Assembly: GCA_964369235.1 (NCBI GenBank)
Contig: CAYJEQ010000092.1
Coordinates: forward strand, 1-8,189
Reading direction: 5' to 3'
DNA from: CAYJEQ01 sp964369235
GTDB lineage: Bacteria > Bacillota > Clostridia > Oscillospirales > Ruminococcaceae
DNA: 8,189 bases
The notes below the pieces were generated by a model. That model ran no database searches. It was given only the letters and a program-made list of their open reading frames with translations, and was not told the DNA's origin. Below, piece by piece: positions 6,349 to 8,189 of the stretch. Made by a program: the position numbers and the translations under genes. The first letter of the stretch is position 1. Every line of letters begins with the position of its first letter.

Positions 6349-7851
6349 TTAAAATCCTGTTAAACGGCTTACCAACACCTCATAGCCTGACGAATCCTGA
6401 CGCTCCTCAGAAAATGCTATTAAAATACTACCATCGGATAGTAACTCCATATCAGAAATCCAAGGATATGATGTGCCTAGCAGATCACTATCTGTTAGGC
6501 TACCAATAAAGCCACCTGATTTATCCCAGAATAAAAACTTACGAAGATTACCATCTACAGCTATAAAACCATTATCGGTTTCCACAATATCAGTAACTGC
6601 CCCAAGATAATCATCATCACCTGAAAAATCCTCTCCACCTAGTACAAATAGAGGGTTTTTGCTTTGGTCTAAAATCATGATTTTTTCATAATCTTTACCG
6701 ATTTCATTACCTAGTAATGCTATATGGTTTTTGGTAAATCTTACTTCATCTGCTTCAAAAAGCTCCCCTTCACCATAATATGGTGATATGGTGGCTACAT
6801 CTCCATTAAAATCTACTCGCTCAGGAACACTTCCTACAAAGTAGGTAAGCCCCCAAGTGCCATTAGGATGGATTTGAATATAATCATTTACTGTGGTGTA
6901 GGTAGTTGTGGTTTTGTCAGGTTTGATTTTAACTAAATTACTACCAAAATCCGATACATATATATTTCCATTTCCATCGCTATTAACTTCGCTAAAAGTA
7001 CCCTCTAAGGGGAACTGCTCACCACTAATTAGCCCATTATCAAGAGTGTAGTGGTATAAGCTATCATCATAACCCAGCCAGATTTTGGACTGGTTATCTA
7101 CTGCTACTCGTACACTGAAAATATCATCACTTTGTGATGGTTCTTCCAGTGGTAAATTTGTAGTTGTAAGGCTATAGCTACCAACCTGTGCAGATATATC
7201 ACCTAGAGAAATTCTTTCCCCTTCCCAGAAATAGGGATAATCCACCAGCCCAGCATCATTAATTTTAGGGGTAATGGTGGATAGTAGTTCATCTACAAGT
7301 ACATCCTCATAATCTCCTCTAATATCAATAGTAAGGGTTGTACCACTGGCTTCATCACGACCAGCATAGGAAAGCACATCTGTACCCCAATAGTTTCTTA
7401 CTGCCATTACACAATCATATCCACCGATGTTTACAGCCTGTCCATGACCATTTACAGCATAGTCGTAAAGGTCAATGCCCATTGCCTCAACAGCATCTCT
7501 AAAACCGATAACATCGTCGGTATCAATGTTTATCTCTGCGCTAATACGAGCCTCATCGCCTTCCATAACCTGTAGGGTGATATTGGTGTAATCTTCGCCT
7601 TCGTATCTGCTTTCGGTATCCTCCGTCCATTTTGAGGTTAAAATCACATCAAACATTGTATTACTCAGGGTTTTGCCTACAACTACATTTGATGTAGAGG
7701 GGGTATCTTCTGTGTTAGCGCTACTATCAACAGAAGTGCTTAAAGACTGGGTAGAATTTGTGACAGAGCTACTAGTAGCGTCATCACCACTACAAGAGGT
7801 TAAAGTAAGTATAAGGGATAAAATAGATACAACTAGAAAAATCTTTTTCAT
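6349..7851 (-). CDS. lipoprotein with beta-propeller-like C-terminal half
   Basis: A 500-residue surface lipoprotein. The signal peptide (MKKIFLVVSILSLILTLTSC) ends in the lipobox LTSC with C20 as the lipidation site. A Ser/Thr/Asp-rich flexible linker follows (about 21-57). Residues about 60-195 form an alpha/beta region of the kind found in other small Firmicute lipoproteins (PsbP/DUF1795-like is a guess). From about 245 to 500 there are repeated beta-blade motifs, such as VDNQSKIWLGYDD, SDGNGNIYVSDFGSNLVKI, HPNGTWGL, VETDNGFIAVDG and ELLSDGSILIAF, which resemble NHL/six-bladed propellers used for binding. No catalytic motif is seen. The ATG at 7851 is preceded by AAGGAGAGG. It is the first gene of a likely unit with the DUF6935-like gene and may present a binding surface outside the cell. 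A link to the neighbouring sensor operon rests on proximity only. Confidence 0.88.
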   Translation of the reverse strand: MKKIFLVVSILSLILTLTSCSGDDATSSSVTNSTQSLSTSVDSSANTEDTPSTSNVVVGKTLSNTMFDVILTSKWTEDTESRYEGEDYTNITLQVMEGDEARISAEINIDTDDVIGFRDAVEAMGIDLYDYAVNGHGQAVNIGGYDCVMAVRNYWGTDVLSYAGRDEASGTTLTIDIRGDYEDVLVDELLSTITPKINDAGLVDYPYFWEGERISLGDISAQVGSYSLTTTNLPLEEPSQSDDIFSVRVAVDNQSKIWLGYDDSLYHYTLDNGLISGEQFPLEGTFSEVNSDGNGNIYVSDFGSNLVKIKPDKTTTTYTTVNDYIQIHPNGTWGLTYFVGSVPERVDFNGDVATISPYYGEGELFEADEVRFTKNHIALLGNEIGKDYEKIMILDQSKNPLFVLGGEDFSGDDDYLGAVTDIVETDNGFIAVDGNLRKFLFWDKSGGFIGSLTDSDLLGTSYPWISDMELLSDGSILIAFSEERQDSSGYEVLVSRLTGF

Positions 7852-7943
7852 AATATTCCTCTCCTTTTTCGTCCTATAATCCTATGGCTAAACAAAGTAT
7901 AATGATATCCGATACCTTTGATTATATTTTAAGTTTACTGGAT

Positions 7944-7973
7944 AAAAAAGTAAATGTGCCGATTGGCACATTT
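7944..7973 (-). terminator. palindrome copy 2, terminator-like, minus-strand orientation
   Basis: On the minus strand the 20-bp core AATGTGCCAATCGGCACATT (7953-7972) is identical to the plus-strand copy at 888-907. Here the stem is 9 bp (AAATGTGCC with GGCACATTT, loop AATC) and a run of six T's follows after a 2-nt gap (7949-7944). It lies about 100 bp upstream of the lipoprotein start. It could stop transcripts entering from the right, or act as an operator near the lipoprotein promoter. Confidence 0.5.
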
Positions 7974-8040
7974 GTGGATTTATGAAAACTATTATTAATA
8001 TGATTTAGTATGATTGTTACTAACCGCTTAGATATGCAAG

Positions 8041-8084
8041 AAAAAAATAAAGGCCTGACATCTGCTAAATACAGATAACAAGCC
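8041..8084 (-). terminator. intrinsic terminator of a gene beyond the right edge
   Basis: On the minus strand a 13-position stem (8072-8084 with 8052-8064, one U-U mismatch and two G-U pairs) closes a 7-nt loop, followed by TTTATTTTTTT (8051-8041). This indicates that a minus-strand transcription unit starting outside the window ends here, so the lipoprotein gene begins a new unit. Confidence 0.8.
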
Positions 8085-8147
8085 ATTATTGTCGATAAAT
8101 TATTTAATTTAGACTATTATTAAACCACAGTTAACCGTAACTTCCAA

Positions 8148-8189
8148 TCACAGGGTTTTACTACCATATAAAATTACACTATTCTCAAA
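8148..8189 (-). CDS. possible 3' end of an upstream gene (partial)
   Basis: On the minus strand the frame from the right edge is open for 13 codons (FENSVILYGSKTL) and stops at TGA (8148-8150); the other two minus frames stop within a few codons. It lies about 60 nt before the terminator at 8041-8084, where an upstream gene would be expected to end. Thirteen codons are too few to identify a product, so chance openness is possible. Confidence 0.25.
   Translation of the reverse strand, partial: FENSVILYGSKTL

Larger units (their letters stand above)
7852..8189. other. gene-poor upstream region of the lipoprotein gene
   Basis: This 338-bp stretch has no complete gene. It contains a TATAAT on the minus strand (7921-7926) without a good -35, a TATACT (7890-7901 area) also without one, the palindrome at 7952-7973, a terminator at 8041-8084 and perhaps the last codons of an upstream gene. 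The lipoprotein promoter must lie between 7852 and 8040, but no convincing -35/-10 pair is visible. It may need an activator, such as a response regulator. Confidence 0.5.

Noticed and set aside
7673..7879. 68-codon open frame on the plus strand
   Set aside because: It is antisense to the signal peptide and Ser/Thr linker of the lipoprotein gene. The clear lipobox and ribosome site on the minus strand show which strand is coding.
7953..7980. Sigma-54 promoter (TGGCAC) in the right-hand palindrome
   Set aside because: TGGCAC is part of the palindrome arm and no TTGC element follows at the required spacing.

Overview
The window is an AT-rich bacterial segment. Gene style (strong AGGAGG-type ribosome sites, tight overlaps, a Lys-rich type II signal peptide, LuxR-type response regulator, DUF4428-like and DUF6935-like proteins) suggests a low-GC Firmicute of the class Clostridia. 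This assignment is inferred from style and not from any marker gene. TAA, TAG and TGA are all used as stops, so the ordinary bacterial code applies. Every convincing gene lies on the minus strand, so transcription runs right to left.

Right to left: the right edge (about 8041-8189) may hold the last codons of an upstream gene, followed by a good minus-strand terminator. A mostly regulatory gap follows, carrying a 20-bp palindrome (7953-7972). Next comes a probable two-gene unit: a 500-residue lipoprotein with a beta-propeller-like second half (6349-7851), and a 199-residue cytosolic protein that looks like the DUF6935 family (5677-6276). A perfect 15-bp stem (5632-5671) closes that unit.

A near-consensus promoter (5561-5589) then drives a compact signalling operon with overlapping genes: a large membrane protein that looks like a 7TM-type histidine kinase lacking its catalytic residues (2997-5402), a membrane-bound HPK7/NarL-type histidine kinase (1571-3004), and its NarL/LuxR-family response regulator (976-1593). 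The operon ends in a strong intrinsic terminator (935-970).

After a gap with a second, identical, oppositely oriented copy of the 20-bp palindrome (888-907), the last gene (33-746) encodes a DUF4428-like zinc-ribbon protein. Its C-terminal GYPQQN/K hexapeptide repeats are cut off by a TAA inside the repeat array, which continues in frame past the stop.

Working model (inference): the 7TM pseudokinase-like protein senses an extracellular or membrane signal and modulates the adjacent kinase, which phosphorylates the response regulator. The lipoprotein/DUF6935 pair and the zinc-ribbon protein are candidate outputs or accessory envelope components. The inward-facing terminator-like palindromes bracket the five-gene block and may isolate it from outside transcription.
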